Assembly: GCF_014109825.1 (NCBI RefSeq) | Contig: NZ_CP059576.1 | Location: 62,001-126,000 of the forward strand | Direction of reading: 5' to 3' | Length of the DNA: 64,000 bases | Source of the DNA: Legionella sp. PC997 | GTDB taxonomy: Bacteria > Pseudomonadota > Gammaproteobacteria > Legionellales > Legionellaceae | Shown here: in pieces, positions 63,735 to 64,000 of the stretch | How the letters are laid out: each line of letters opens with the position of its first letter | Position numbering within the stretch: position 1 is the stretch's first letter | Made by a program: the position numbers and the translations under genes | The notes under the pieces: generated by a model | Told to the model about the DNA's origin: nothing | Seen by the model: the letters and a program-made list of their open reading frames with translations, nothing else | Databases searched by the model: none

Positions 63735-64000
63735 AGTTTCTACCTTAATCTAAATAACATCGAATAGAGTTAAATAAAAAAACTTATCCTAGCGTGAATT
63801 GTATTCGCTGCCAAGTGCTGCAGCGCATTTTGTTCAATCGTTAATCATACTTGGGGTGAAGTAAGCTAAAATTTGTAGCTTGGGAAAGGCGATGTCATTA
63901 TTCAGGTCTGTTGCACTTCCCCTTGAGACTCTATTATTGTTGATAATCCGGATGGAGTTCCAAAGGCATCAGTGTTTGCAGCTTTTGATATAGAGAAAGG
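63735..64000 (+). other. right-edge region, upstream of moxR, possible broken or incomplete ORF
   Basis: Holds the moxR promoter side. On the plus strand from about 63931, after a TGA, one frame runs open to the edge and reads D-S-I-I-V-D-N-P-D-G-V-P-K-A-S-V-F-A-A-F, protein-like but without a good start or ribosome binding site. It may be the remains of a gene or the beginning of one continuing outside the window. Not enough for a gene call. Confidence 0.3.

Noticed and set aside
63892..63993. 33-codon plus-strand ORF MSLFRSVALPLETL near the right edge
   Set aside because: Short, no relatives recognised, and a neighbouring frame is equally protein-like; kept only as a note on the edge region.

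Overview
The window looks like chromosomal DNA of a Legionella or close Legionellaceae relative (gamma-proteobacterium, AT-rich). Core genes are gamma-proteobacterial and in familiar orders: ubiD-fre, ubiE-ubiJ-ubiB-tatA-tatB, mnmG-rsmG-parA-parB and rsmA-x-apaH. Scattered between them are orphan, coiled-coil, membrane-hairpin or eukaryote-like ORFs of the kind that become Dot/Icm effectors in this family. The genus call is an inference from gene content; no rRNA or tRNA gene was seen.

Layout. 1-1600: a translationally coupled SAM methyltransferase and JmjC/cupin-like oxygenase, the latter cut by the left edge. 1755-6711: dcd, ihfB, a DOT1-like membrane methyltransferase, an OTU-like protein without the catalytic Cys, a eukaryote-like cystathionine beta-synthase and two small proteins. 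6903-14274: housekeeping (fumC, rsmE, trxA, rho, ubiD, fre, hspQ) with degenerate palindromic repeats in the gaps. 14478-25485: a large coiled-coil ORF, tatC (apart from tatAB), panD, rsmA, an orphan TraI/HD-like protein, then apaH overlapping a TolC-MacA-MacB-type efflux operon. 25699-29750: dihaem cytochrome c peroxidase family protein, MltB, MsrBA fusion, SSAT-like acetyltransferase.

29760-34978 is the most distinctive accessory locus. An isocyanide synthase (PvcA family), an Fe/2-oxoglutarate oxygenase (PvcB family) and a cytochrome P450 overlap by 4 bp each. A MFS transporter lies downstream, and a divergent LysR regulator stands across a promoter region carrying a 14-bp direct repeat. 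This reads as a compact isonitrile natural-product pathway with tailoring and possibly export. The P450 lacks the usual I-helix acid, so its chemistry may be unusual.

35132-42592: two orphan ORFs, the ubiquinone/Tat block, a decayed gene, a DUF1841 protein and a LysE/ArgO exporter. 42723-48864: a tetrahaem cytochrome c followed by a caa3-type cytochrome oxidase operon (coxB, coxA, ctaG, coxC). 48974-53717: a PilZ-like protein and parB-parA-rsmG-mnmG. 53993-56595: two candidate effectors, one with a domain resembling plant IQM proteins, the other with membrane hairpins plus coiled coil and an acidic tail. 56728-63734: a complete MoxR-DUF58-DUF4381-BatA-BatB-BatC-BatD operon on the minus strand, whose BatC carries about 26 tandem pentapeptide repeats.
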